Below are positions 41,841 through 53,479 of a stretch of 64,000 bases of DNA, in pieces. The notes beneath the pieces are model-generated. The model saw only the letters and a program-made list of their open reading frames with translations, ran no database searches and was not told the DNA's origin. Within the stretch, counting starts at the first letter, position 1, and each line of letters starts with the position of its first letter. The position numbers and the translations under genes were made by a program. Source of the DNA: Rhynchonema sp. JSB1_4 (lineage: Eukaryota; Nematoda; Chromadorea; Monhysterida; Xyalidae); assembly GCA_030248065.1 (NCBI GenBank), contig JASAMV010006845.1, positions 19,986-83,985 on the forward strand, written 5' to 3'.

Positions 41841-44090
41841 TCAGAGGCTCAGTTTGGCTAATAGTGCTGTCGTCAAATCAAGTCGTCAAACATTGTCGTG
41901 AAATCAAGCAATTTGAAATGAGCGCATTATCAGCAACGAACTCCAACATCGTGTCCGTGATCGAACTATGAGCGACTAGTCAAAGACAATGTCTATGAAC
42001 TGTATACTATTGTTGATGAATGAGTGAACTGTCTTCGGTACCCTTTTGCCCCTCAGTACTAGTGTACATTGTGTAGATATGCTTGTTTTGTTTTGCTGCT
42101 CCAAGTATGCATATTTTGACCAGACTGTGCGTGCATATGACTGCGTCACGTACGTATACACATTCACACTGCGGTATACATAATACGATATTATTTATGC
42201 ATTTTTGCAGTGATGCGGTATTACGATTTATCCCGTGTGGCTGATGATGATGACGAGCGCGGAAAATAATACATGTGATTTGACGACAAGATTTGAGTAC
42301 TTGATTTCACCACATTACTATAAGCCCTCAGTTTCTACCATACGGATACTTTATGTAGCTACCTACACGTATTTTCGTTGACAACAAGCAGGCTGCGGGC
42401 AACGATCACGACTTTAGTTCGGGCATTCAATGCTGTTATGTCATTGTGTTGTCAATGGTCTTGCATCAGATCTTTTTTGGTGAGTGGAAGTGAGCTTGTA
42501 CGGTGTGGGTACCATATCATAAAGGTTTTAATGACATAACCAGACTACCTATTGCAGCATCCCGCTGCCAAACCAAAATGTGGCCAAACCAAGACATGTC
42601 GTAACCAAAGTAAAGCGTAGTCGTTGCCCCCGAAGCGCATATCAGACCCATTGCCTACTCTTGCAAGCGCCAATGTCAGTCAGTCCAATGCTCGCCTGTA
42701 TTTGTCGCCGTTGCTTAGCACCAAGCAATACTTCGATGTCATCAAAAATAAACGTGTGTGTACACAGTATGACCAGCTACCGTAGTCTCAACCATCATTC
42801 TATTCACCACAATTCGTTCATTTTCACAAAAATTGTTTATATTTGTGAACACTCTTACCACGAAACTAATTTGAAGGACATTTAAAAGGAATAAAATTAA
42901 CGACGGTTAAAGCTCTATCTATGAGTGGACCGATAAACGAACTCAAACAAAATCAGACACTGCACAGGTGGTTGAAACAATCAAATAGTACTTACATCCG
43001 AAGGCAGGCCTCGTCATCGAGGTAGTCTCGAAGCGTTGTCGTAGTTGTTAATATTTGAACAATAATGTAGTGTGTAGCTTGCTGTGTTCATTAAAATAGT
43101 TCGAAAGCCCCCAACCAAGCAGTCAAATAAGGCCACAGTAAATGACTAAAAGGTCTCACTATAAAGAGCGTGAAAGAGGGCTACCCCACCGCGGTCCGAT
43201 TGGTGGTCGCCTTGAACTTGAACTTGAACCTCACTATTAGAGTTTTGAGCGGTAATCAGTACATCTGGCTCCAACATAAATGGTGTGAAAGTGTGCGACA
43301 GACGGAGCTCCTCGCGTCTCTTGGACATGCGGCTGCCGACAGTAGGTGGTCACACCCGGTGTAGTTATGCAATCCACCCGGTGTTTGACAAAGATAACTT
43401 CGTGTGATTCGCATGATTCAAAACATGTTTTCTGTTACATGAGCGCAACGAGTTCTATGCACACAATCGTGAAACAATGATCAGAACAGTTAACGCTCAA
43501 GAGAACCAAAAGCATGCGTTCACAGTTCCAAAAGTGCCAAGCGACAGCAGTTCTTACATTCTGCAACTGGATCCTAATTAAGCCCCACTGGTCGAACTTA
43601 AGTTTGCCGAATAGTTGAGATAAATTTTTTAAATTTTTTCTCAACCATCCTAACGAACATGGAACTTCAAAAAATTCTGCACATAATCCAAGCCAACTGC
43701 TTAGTGTGGTACACGGTTCAGTTCGAAGTTCCACTACTCTCCATGGAAGGCAAAAAACGAAATCACGTCCAACACGCTAAAAACCTGATTATATATTCCA
43801 TCTTAGCATATTAATGCTAACTGGGCAAGCAAAAGGTGTGATAAGCGTGTTTTATTTCTTCAGACAACTACAGTACATAGGACGTCTGCAACGTGGTTAA
43901 GCGGCTTCCTTGAACTGGATTAAAAAAGGAAGAATAACAAACGGAAGCGAGTTAAACACTAAAAAATGCGTATGTATACCATGTGATAACTTTCATAAAA
44001 TAATAATATCAATAATATTCTTACCGTGTACGCCGGTCAACGAACGCTTGGCTGTTTTCTACCATTCCATTTAATTCTTGACCATGTATC
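41841..44090. other. Intergenic, no recognised gene
   Basis: Short open frames only, none with family features. A modest direct gaacttgaacttgaac run is seen near 43,215. No complete repeat element or RNA gene was recognised. Confidence 0.4.
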
Positions 44091-44103
44091 AGCAGCGATA
44101 CAG

Positions 44104-44362
44104 CAGATTCGTAACGCGCCGCTTATACCACACCTCTGTGATTTGAATTTTGCTTTGGAAATCCTGATTTCCATGCACACATAGTGCATCAATATTGGGA
44201 TGATTTGTTCCCGTGCGGCCATGTTGGTGGATCGATTTCGGTGGATAAACATCAATTTGGTGAAGTTCTTGAAGGTTAATGTTCTTCATCCCAGTGCCAA
44301 CTAACGATTAATATAAAAAAACCGAGGTCCAAAACCCAAAAAACAATAGTGGCAGGCCCCCT
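44104..44362. mobile_element. Single arm of the TTAA foldback family
   Basis: Inverse-complement match to 41,176-41,440, ending ...GGCAGGCCCCCT followed by TTAA (44363-44366). It is closer to the left arm of the 41.2 kb element than that element's own two arms are to each other. The other arm is absent, so this is a half-element or a solo insertion. Confidence 0.65.
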
Positions 44363-44584
44363 TTAAGAATAACTTCTTTTCACATGTTCAGTTTTGTAAC
44401 GCATTAATGGAAAAGACCAGGCATCTTTACAGCGATCAGGTATGTATTTGCCCATACATATGCGCCCAAATATGCCACCAATGATATCGCCAGAATGCAT
44501 CCATTCGTTTTCCAAATTCCAAAAAAAGTTTTCCAAATCCAAATGATAATTTTCCAAATCATGCATGCATGCATAAATGTGATG

Positions 44585-44812
44585 AGAAACATTTTAACTT
44601 ACATACTTCCGATATGTTCGAACATTACGCCTGTGATCCTGTCCGTAGCAATTAGCATGTAAATACCCATCGATGATGGCCTGGCGAAAGCTGGCGTTTT
44701 CGTCTCATTGTTGTAAACTACGCCAACTGTTTTTGCCTTGAGCGTCGCTGCTTGTATCCAGGAGTAATAAATAACAAGACAAATACGAGAAGCAGTAATT
44801 GTCGTGGTGTCC
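44585..44812 (-). CDS. Possible exon of an unidentified gene
   Basis: A 70-codon open stretch between an acceptor-like CTGTTAG (44,813) and a donor-like GTAAGT (about 44,584). It reads ...SWIQAATLKAKTVGVVYN and MGIYMLIATDRITGVMFEH. The second phrase faintly resembles the 'rGi.vvvld..tG.v' strand of ILEI/FAM3-type domains, which is not enough to name it. No neighbouring exon was recognised; it may be isolated or spurious. Confidence 0.25.
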
Positions 44813-46539
44813 TAACAGCGACCACGTGGTTGCTTTTTTGCGTTATACCATTGACGGAATTTCATTTGCGGCCCATCAGTCTGTTATATTGGAGCCGATT
44901 GTGCATGAAGCTGTAATTATGCATCGTGAAGCAATTTCTTTTTTTTGGAATTTCATCTCTAAATTAAGCACAAGAAAAAATACTTGCAGTCAATGAAAAA
45001 CTCACACCGAGTAGGGAGAATGAACAACGAAACGCTGCCCCAATTTGTGCCTAAAGCTTAAAAAGAGATAAAAAACGCATGACTAAAAGCCCACGAAGTA
45101 CATTACCTGTTGGGGATGGCGTGCCGATGCGGATTCAAATTCAATACGGTTGCTTGGTAGCTGTGACTTCATCCACATGCACGTATTATGTGTGCCCTGC
45201 AGGCTGTGCCTTAACTAATGACATTGGATAGTTTGGTAAAGTTTTGGTTGACAGTTATTGCCTTGACGTTTTAACATTTACTGCATCCATACATACATAT
45301 GTAGTGCTATGCACGTACTGGGCTTGTTTATAGCAATGATTATCCTTGCCAACACGTCCTGTGTTTTGGTTGTTTGGACTGATCCTACACACGACCGGGA
45401 CTGACAAACGGTTGTTGTTTGAGCATGTGTTGTTGCTGATGGCGCTGAGCTCGCGCTGTATGGTAACACTGACGTACTGTATTTGAAAAGTGGAGAGGTG
45501 CATCATGCATGGACCAGTATGTACATAGGTGCACCACCGTCAGCGCTGCTATGTGGAATCCTAGCGCGATGTGCATCCAGCACGCGTTTTGAACTACGCA
45601 ACTGGTTATCATACTATCTTCTGATTAGATTAACCGTAACACGACTGTTGTACTTCTTTTCGAATTGTGCAATGTGAAACTCTTTAGTGCCCGTTTGCTT
45701 ATTTCTCCTTTATCGAGCTAACGCAGCATCGTTGGCTTTGCTGACGAATGGGCCACTATTAGAAATCAATTTTTTCCTATTTGATACGGAGCTTCAGGAC
45801 AGCAGCTGCTACAACCATAGTCACGGAGGTTGTTCATGCGTTAGCCATACATACTGTACATTCAGTACACACGTTTCGTGCTTTCCACTGCCCTTTTTGC
45901 CAAGTTTCAGGTTCCTGTTTCACAGAGCGGTCCAAGATCTGTGTGTTGGTCCTGATGCAACCTTTAGTACCATAGGTACCTACCAGGGTATTTGCAATGA
46001 ATGTTGACTACATACCTTGCGAGCAACCGAGTGTGCAAGTATACCTCCTGTACATAACACTTTCACCCCATATAAACCACATACCCATGCCCACAGTTTG
46101 TGGTGGCGTCAAGCAAGATAATGCTCGTGAAATTTCTGCTCTTGGCAGTTCGCTTACACAGACCCACCCAACGGCGCGCTTCAGATAACCATGTGCACCG
46201 GCAATACCAGGGCCCTAAAGGTGGACACTCGTTCGTCGCGAACACAACGAACACGACGGACAAATTCTATTTTTGAGCCATTTGAGCAGGATGAATCAAA
46301 TCGATTTTCAAAGTGTTGATGCAGGGCGCAGTAAAAAAATTTACATAACAAATGTTTAAATAACTGCACACAGCTCACTGCAAATGCAATACAAATTTTT
46401 TCGTCGTGTTCGCGACGAACGAGTATAACTTCAACTTAAAGGCATAAAATCATAACTAAACGACCTGCACAGATTTCCATGAAATTTGGCACATTAATTG
46501 GACTTAGTACAAAACGCTCACAGGCAAAATATTATTTCC
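44813..46539. other. Intergenic, no recognised gene
   Basis: Only short, overlapping open frames in several phases. From about 46,425 (cttaaaggcataaaatc) the sequence begins to resemble the outer part of the foldback family that follows. Confidence 0.4.
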
Positions 46540-48090
46540 CATGCCAGCTCTCTGTCTGAGCCCGGGCGGCCAAAAGTTGAAAAGTAAGGAGCCGACCTCC
46601 ACACAATTAACTTAAAATATTCGGTACGTTGCATAAGTTCTTGCTATACCGATTAATACAGTTTTTTTACAAACGCTTGGGCTTTCATTTGATGCCACAT
46701 TCAACCCAATGGCACTACCATAGCTCGTGCTATTGCCACGAACACTCAAATTTGGCGGAAATTTTTTTCACGTGTAGTTTTAGCCCACTTAGCATCCGAA
46801 TAAAGGCAAACCATCAATGCGGCTAAAAAGCCTCATTGCCAGCCTAATGTTTCGCTTTGGTTTCAATTTTTGATAGACGATCAGGTTTGACAGAAGTTAG
46901 CTCAATTGTGACTGGTCCCCATTTTTGGCCATTCCATGATCACCAAATATTCGATTGTCTGCAGCCTTTCTACATGACAATTATGCTGTGGATGTGGAAG
47001 TATGACAAATGCAAATTCTGGTAGCAGAAATGGAGTTGTTTTCAATACATTATAAAACTAAGTCAGATCACTTGTAACTTTTGTGCAACGATTCATAAAC
47101 GCATTTTTCAAGAAACTCGGAATTTCTGCGAGTAATCGGCTGCGGGGTATTTTTCACATGCACACAGAACACGTGGGGCTATTAGGCTAACGTCCTAGAA
47201 ACAACGTGGCGTTTTCCCAAATTATCGCTTTAAAATCAGCCCGGTATCTCTCGGATACCTGCGAAAATTCTCATGTGATGGAAGGTACCTGCGATGAAAG
47301 CCCGGCCAGAAGTCCGGCTGGAAGTCATAATTTGGATGGTTGGGCCTCGATCCATTGAAGTTTTTCTAAAAACCTTGGAAGATACACCGTCATTCTTAGA
47401 AAGATAGTTTGAGAAAACGCTATATCTTTTTAGTATTGGCTGTTTTATAGCTCCATGTTCGATGTGAGCATGAGAAAAATACCCGACAACCAAAAATTCG
47501 CAGAAGTTCCGATCTTTTTGAAAAATGCGTTTATGAATCGTTACGTCAAAGTTACATGCGTTCTGAGTTTGTTCTGTAAAGTGCTGGAAACAGCAGTATT
47601 ACTGGCTACTGCTACCGAAATTTGCTTTTGTCATACGTTCACAGCATCATTATCATGTAGAAAAGCTGCAGACAATGGTCAATTTGGTGACCAGGATATG
47701 GCCAAAAAATGGGGACCAGTCACAATTGAACTAACTTCTCTCAAAACTGATTGTGTATCAAAAATTGAAACCAAAGCGAAATATTAGGCTGGTAATGGGG
47801 CTTTTTGGCTGCATTGATGGTTTGCCTTTATTCGGATGGCAAGTAGTCCAAAAATACATCTGAAAAAATTTTTAGTCAAATTTGAGTCTTCTTCGCAACA
47901 TAGCACGGGCTATAATAGTGCCATCGGGTTGAATGTGGCATCAAATAAAAGCCCAAGCGTTTGTGAAAAAAAACTATGTTAATAGGTACAGCAAGACTCA
48001 TGCAACGCACCGAATATGTTAAGGCTATTGCGTGGAGGCCGGCTCCCTACTTTTCAATTTTTGGCCGCCCGGGATCAGACGGGGAGGGAG
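46540..48090. mobile_element. 1.55 kb palindromic foldback element
   Basis: Almost the whole length pairs around about 47,305: gagcccgggcggccaaaa (46,558) against ttttggccgcccgggat (48,062); gcttgggctttcatttgatg (46,674) against tcaaataaaagcccaagc (47,940); ggtccccatttttggcc (46,914) against ggccaaaaaatggggacc (47,700); ttcataaacgcatttttca (47,090) against tgaaaaatgcgtttatgaa (47,520). The loop is about 47,230-47,380. Arms differ at many sites, so it is not an assembly mirror. End words resemble the 8.9-12.2 kb element. Confidence 0.7.
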
Positions 48091-49190
48091 CTGGTTTATA
48101 AATAACCAATACCTCTCAATAACCAATACCTCTCAATACCCAATAACCAATAAACCTCTCTTATTTATCCATTTTGAATGTCATATCTGAATTCAGCGTG
48201 TGATATAACCATATAGCACATGTAAGACTTGTCCGGTAGCTCAATAATGCACTCAATGAATTATACATATGGCGCGCGCGCATGCGTGCATCAAGCTGCG
48301 GTTGGTCTTTGGCCTGGTTTCGCTTTATGTTCAATCGTTTATGAATTTTATCACAATATTATCAATGCACACTATTCGTAGCATGACAAAACAAAAAACT
48401 ATTGCGACCAGCCATCGTTAAAACAATCTTGCATGCGGCCAACTTTCGGCTGGGCGTATTAGACTTATTTTAAAAACCAAGCAAGTTAGGGTGCAACCGA
48501 TCGGTTAATAGTGGCTGCGTGTGTGCAGCTGTGGGTTGTTGTAATATACCACCAGATGCGCAATCGTCTGGAGCATTAGTGTGAAACATGACAACCTTGA
48601 AAGCCTTTGCAGCTAAACGAGGTAAGGCAAACAACAAGAAATTTATCAAAAAATGACATTTTTCGTGCAAAAATTTTTATATTATCGATTATAACTTTTT
48701 CTTTTGCGGATTTGAATTTAGATCCACCGGATTATCTAAGTAGCACTTTTCATGTAGATTTTGATGGGATGAGTCGTTTTAGCAAATTGTTTGGAAACAA
48801 AATTGAAAATGAGCCATTCATGTGCTCCATTTTTGCACCAGTTTGAGCGCATGTGCACGGCTATATCGAAGATGATGTCCGTTGTGGTGAAATGTGTTAT
48901 GTGGCGTTTCAGAGCGAAATACTACCCAAATGTGGAAAGTCATTTAGCCAATTTCCAAGCACCACAGAATTATGAGACCAAAACTCAAAATTTGTAAAAA
49001 ATGCAAAAACTGCGACCTGACCTCCTATTCGGTTCAATTTCTCGAAATATAGGGGATTGCGGCAGTGGTCGCGTGAGACTTTTTTCTTAATGAATGTTAG
49101 CCCAATCCATCGTTCACATAAAACAGGGGGTCAGAATTTTGGTGGACACAGTTATGCTGTAAGCTGAAGATCCTACCGTGGCCACGCTCT
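48091..49190. other. Intergenic; short degenerate tandem repeat at the start
   Basis: 48,095-48,165 holds three to four degenerate copies of ataaccaatacctctca. The rest has short frames only (for example 48,690-48,840 with FHVDFDGMSRFSKLFGNK) without recognised features. Confidence 0.4.
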
Positions 49191-49270
49191 TAAATTAAAT
49201 ACTTTTTTCAAAAAAATAATAATTTTTTTAAAAAAACAGTGCTCTAAAAATTTTTTTTTCAACCCTGATA
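49190..49270. mobile_element. Solo right end of the CAGGGTTG hAT-like family
   Basis: Ends in CAACCCTG at 49270 after a T/A-rich tract containing aaaaaaacagtgctct, the inverse of the left end at 16,477-16,525. No matching left end was seen upstream, so the copy appears truncated. Confidence 0.5.
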
Positions 49271-49274
49271 CCAG

Positions 49275-49803
49275 GGAGCACTTTCTATTTCATACAATAA
49301 AAACTTACAAATTGTAGCCAAAAGTTACAATCAATTGTAAATCCACTTTCCACAATAATTTTGTCGCCATTTACAATTTTTTGTAGCTGGATACAATAGA
49401 GCTAAAAATGTTTCTATGGCACGATTTTCTTTCGCTTTGGCAACCATGAAAACGCATGTTTGATAAAATTAGTTTCCAATAAATTGCATCTAGAGATGAT
49501 AAACATTATTTAAAAAATCGGGCCCAGGTCAAATCATTGATAATAAATAATAATAAACAATCAAATTGTGTCGAGTTAAGACGGTCCCACCGGTGTGCAC
49601 CCAGCTACAATTTTTCTCTTTCTTACAATGCGAGTTACAAAATTTTCTTTTGTAGCTGGGTACAATTGCACCCAGTTACAATTGTAACTTCTTACAATTG
49701 TATCACTCACAATTGTAGCTGCGTGAAGTGACTTTTGTACCTGGGTACAAATTGTCGCGTTTTTTGTAAGAACTTACAATTTGTATGAAATAGAAAGTGC
49801 TCC
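49275..49803. mobile_element. 529-base TIR element with CAG target duplication
   Basis: A perfect 23-base inverted end GGAGCACTTTCTATTTCATA... at both sides, flanked by CAG (49272-49274 and 49804-49806). The interior is packed with gtagctgggtacaa, ttacaattgtaac and related self-complementary words. The same flank without the element is present at 50,625-50,640 (taccaggtatcac), giving an internal empty-site comparison. Superfamily unclear. Confidence 0.75.
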
Positions 49804-49876
49804 CAGGTATCACAAAAACAATTTTTCACATCATTTGCATTTGAGTTCTGTTTTCTGCATGCCTAATGTTCTCGGA
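49804..49876 (+). repeat. 73-base direct duplication (second copy 50,631-50,702)
   Basis: caggtatcacaaaaacaat through ctgcatgcctaatgttctc occurs twice, 827 bases apart, with only a few differences. The second copy spans the donor and most of intron 2 of the small gene model at 50.13-50.75 kb. The first copy adjoins the TIR element. This points to a local segmental duplication. Confidence 0.7.
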
Positions 49877-50129
49877 AAAAAATGTCAGAAAAAAAGTAAA
49901 CTCAAAAGCATTTCGCCCGTAACAAAATTGGAGTCCGATCCAATGCGGTCTATAGCCGAAGCTATTTGCATCAAGATTATGCCAAGATTGCTTGTTTCGA
50001 CCAGCGTAAAAATCTTGGCTGTTCGAGAGAATCTTAAACATTTCAGCTTCATTCATATTTCCTTTATCATCAGTGTTTCAACTCAGAGACCAGCATCAGG
50101 ATTCATTCAGCTCCCACTTCACAACAATC

Positions 50130-50749
50130 ATGTTCCCAAGCATCACATTCTCTCTGATGTTGCTGCTCGTCCACCAATGTACAATTGCACCGAAACATAT
50201 TCTGCTGAAATCCGGAGACGCCGACTTTAACAAATTCATTTTTTCTGAGGTTGGTACCTTCTTTACTTTTGCAATGCATTCAAGAGTACGCTTCTGTTAA
50301 ACAAAAAAATATATTTGCAGCCCAATAGCATATGTGATGACGCCTATCTCTTCACAAATGTTCACTGTCAAATGTTGCTGATCATCGCACGAACAGTCGT
50401 CACGAAAAACAAAATGTTTGGAAGAAAAAAAAAGTTGATACGGACTTGCCTCTATTATGAAACGCGAATTAGAGGACCGATTCAACCGGTGCTCAGAAGA
50501 TGGGCCTCGCGATCTATAAATCTGGCACGAAATTCATCGTTTGTCGCATCTGATTGCGTGTGTATCGAACTCGCCTGCGCCCTCTTCGTTCCGCCAGCTT
50601 ATTATGCAATTAATCGTTTGTGTTGTGTACCAGGTATCACAAAAACAATTTTTTCACATCTTTTGCATTTGAGTTCTATTTTCTGCATGCCTAATGTTCT
50701 CATTTCTTCAGATCGGACCTGCCGTCCTCTGGCTGAGCATTGTGGATGA
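50130..50749 (+). CDS. Predicted small secreted protein, three exons, unidentified
   Basis: The start at 50130 gives MFPSITFSLMLLLVHQCTIA, a good signal peptide. Exon 1 (50130-50249, 40 codons) ends GAG|GTTGG; exon 2 (50321-50633) begins after TTTGCAG in phase 0 and ends CCAG|GTATC; exon 3 (50712-50749) begins after TTCTTCAG in matching phase 1 and stops at TGA. The product is about 156 residues with nine or so cysteines, mostly after residue 60 (ASDCVCIELACALF, LCCVP, DRTCRPLAEHCG) and a basic stretch (MFGRKKKLIRTC). No family recognised. Phase agreement favours a real gene, but exon 2 could be a chance open frame. Confidence 0.35.
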
Positions 50750-50919
50750 GTGGGTGTGTTGGGAGCAAAGGGCAGAAATCCAAGACATGCTTTCATACAT
50801 TTGATGTTAGTATCATCCCAGAAGAATGAAAAAGTGTACACTGGCATTGTGAAGCCTAAATAATAACCAAAACGTAGGATTCTAACTGTGTTTCTAACTG
50901 CGATAACCAGCATGAAGTT

Positions 50920-51855
50920 GTGGCACAAGACGGAAGACTCACGGCAGGTGCTGGTAATGTGAGCCCACCAAATAGTGAGTTTGAGGCTAAAAATTCTTCA
51001 TTACCGCGAAATAAAAAGCGGGGTAAAAAATATCTGATATTTTCAGTCCCATATTCGCCAGAGGCAGTGTTGCTCAGGATAAAGAAATCACACAAATGTT
51101 TCCGCGCACTGCAAGGAAGACAAGAGTACGTTCTCTGCTCAGAAACGTTCTCCAACGGTGATGCAAAAGTCAGTTGTCGGCCATGCGTGACAGAGTGGGA
51201 TCGAGTTCGAAAGAATAACCAACGCCGAAAAAACACCATGTTTGTTTTTGTTAGCCTTTTTATGCTTCTCAAGCTATTTTGCTTGATTTTGAAGCTTCTG
51301 CGTCGAGCAGAGCAACATTATATATCAGAGAGAACTACGACGTGCAGTTGTGAAACCACCGACCTATCGTGCTATTCGATTGACAGCCGACCTTGACATT
51401 CTTGGTGTCAATTGTGGAACTCCAGATATTTTGATCATTGTTGACAGCGAGCTCAAGCCGCACAGGCACAACCACGGGGAAACCGAAACCGAATTTTGTA
51501 TCGCCCCTGCACTCATTTCGGACAACACCGACCAAATCAGCGAAAAGGTGCTCGATCACATCAGGTATATATAGGTCATCATTGCTTGCTTGATTATTGC
51601 TACAAATTGCATGTCAATTGTGATGATTCCCATTGCGATGCACTCCGCATTCTCATGTCTCATGAATCGCGATTTACAATGGAACTCACTTCTTGCAGGA
51701 CCGGAGCCGATCCTTCCACAGGACCATCGAACAGCAAGTCATTCTCGGAGTGCAGTGGTTCAACCGATATAAAATCCCAAACGACGGCCATAACGATGTC
51801 AAGAGGCATGGCATTTCTATCGCGAACTCAGCAAACCGAACGATCCAAACAGGTT
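50920..51855 (+). CDS. Unidentified exon-like open frames
   Basis: An open frame of about 150 codons (50,920-51,396; AQDGRLTAGAGNVSPPN, PYSPEAVLLRIKKSHKC) overlaps a second (51,350-51,567; DILIIVDSELKPHRHNH, DNTDQISEKVLDHIR) ending at a donor ATCAG|GTATAT. An acceptor CTTGCAG at 51,699 continues in matching phase (TGADPSTGPSNSKSF). The first frame ends in a hydrophobic stretch. I recognise no domain. Composition looks protein-like but a transposon origin is possible. Confidence 0.3.
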
Positions 51856-52284
51856 GGTTTCGGCTTCCGCGCAGTGTGATGCAAACAGCTCACGCCACAT
51901 AATTCAGATTTCCATTCACGTCGCCGGCGTTCTGAAAAAGAACCATTTTTCCATTTGGGTCGACAACGAAAAATTGTGTTGGTTTTTTGGGGGTTTTGAT
52001 GCTTTGGTGATATCGGGACAGTGAGCCGAGAAATAAACATGATACAAAACAGGTCAAAGTGATTCCCCGAAAGGCGCTTTGGAACAAAAAATCGTAAGGT
52101 GGTTCAAGATGACCAAATTCTTACAACATCGCTTGCGGCCGCATGGCGAATTTTCACCCAGTTTCCCCTTAGAGCTCAAAACTCAGCAACCTTTGAGCAC
52201 GCACAGTGGTGCTACGGAATGCGACATTTTGGTTAAAAAAAGCATGGTTGTGCATTCCACACACAGCATGTGTGACTTTTCCAG

Positions 52285-52433
52285 CCGGCGATTTTGCTGC
52301 TTCTATGGCAGATGGCATTGCGAACTGCACCGTTTTCGTGGCAATAATCTGCGCACATTACAGCCTGTCGCACTACTGCCAGCAGGGTTGGTGCAACACG
52401 GCGACACAAATATTAGGCGAAGTCAAACTTTGA
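52285..52433 (+). CDS. TIR-domain-like exon fragment
   Basis: After the acceptor CTTTTCCAG the frame reads GDFAASMADGIANCTVFVA and IICAHYSLSHYCQQ, and stops at 52431-52433. The pattern 'l..sm.dgI..c.vfv.iis..Y..S..C..E' is the central alpha-beta part of TIR domains, where the conserved Glu after the Cys is here Gln-Gly. Upstream and downstream parts of a TIR domain were not found, so this is a fragment, a relic, or chance. TIR domains act as signalling or NAD-cleaving modules. Confidence 0.35.
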
Positions 52434-53079
52434 GATCTGTGCGATCCGGTCTGGCCTTGGACACGTGACTTTTTGCTTTATTTTGTCCTTGGGCTATTTA
52501 TATGATTTCACATTGTGTGTGTTTGTTCCCTATTCCTTCGGTGGGGTTCCAGCAGCTCTAACATCAAATAAACCCAGAAAAACGTGCTCTAATGTGAATC
52601 TAACGTGAATCTAGCTGCATTTTGTAAGAAGCATGTATGGTTAGGTATTGGTAGCACAATGACTTTATAAGAATTGGTCAATTTTTTTTCCTGATCCGAA
52701 AAAGGGGAAGGGGAGGGGGGGAAGAGGGGCGGTGCGGGAACCCACAAAGCATGTAGTAAAGAGAATGTTTCAGACCTGCGGCAACGTGGCTGATCTGCTA
52801 GATTATTTTTAGCCGAAAATGTTTTGTGAAAATCACAAATAGCACAGTGATTAAGAGTGACTGAACGTGAAAATCAGGATTGATTTGATTAATTCTTATA
52901 TGGCCATTGTGCGACCAATACCATGTTGACATTGACCAAATTACTCATGAGAATTCATGGGAACGCTTTTAGGAGGAATTACAGTTCATCATTCCACAAT
53001 AGCTTACACCAGCGCTGTAATTATAATTATTGCGATGCGATTGACATCAGTAATCCTTAATTTCATTGCTCCAGAACTA

Positions 53080-53270
53080 ACGTATGCCGACGAAATCCGA
53101 AAACCCATCGTCTTCGTTGAAATATCGGACAGAACATGGCAGTCAGATGCCACAAGACCACTTTCGTTCAGGATGGCCGGGAAGACCACGTTGAGGCTGC
53201 TGGAAAATCAACACATTGAGGTTCGTTTGGTCCTGGACTGAGATAAACATACTGGCTAATGGCCTGGGCG
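53080..53270 (+). pseudogene. RAP-domain-like segment with a frameshift
   Basis: The frame reads KPIVFVEISDRTWQ, then RPLSFRMAGKTTLRLLENQ and HIEV. One base out of frame it continues SWTEINILA. RAP domains (FAST kinase family, mitochondrial RNA handling) have the order 'I.lEi....(f)....l.gkt.lk.r.Le..g..Vv.l...eW..l', which this follows if a single base shift lies at about 53,223-53,235. Upstream, no FAST domain is recognised. Short and uncertain; a relic is the simplest reading. Confidence 0.3.
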
Positions 53271-53479
53271 TCAACCCAGCTAAATCTGTTTTGGGGTTAA
53301 CCTATGCCGTCGGGACGTCTCTATACCTAACGAGTCCAGTTCCTCCGCACTCTCACGCGACGAAAAACTGCTCGCTCATTACATGGGATTGGGACTGCAT
53401 CTCTTCTGTGAATTATGCATCTACAGTATTCACTTGTTTGCGCTCGTTCACAACTGCTTTTCGAATAGCAGAATAAGCT

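Noticed and set aside
45687..46007. 106-codon plus-strand frame
   Set aside because: No motif, no splice support, and a competing frame of similar length overlaps it.
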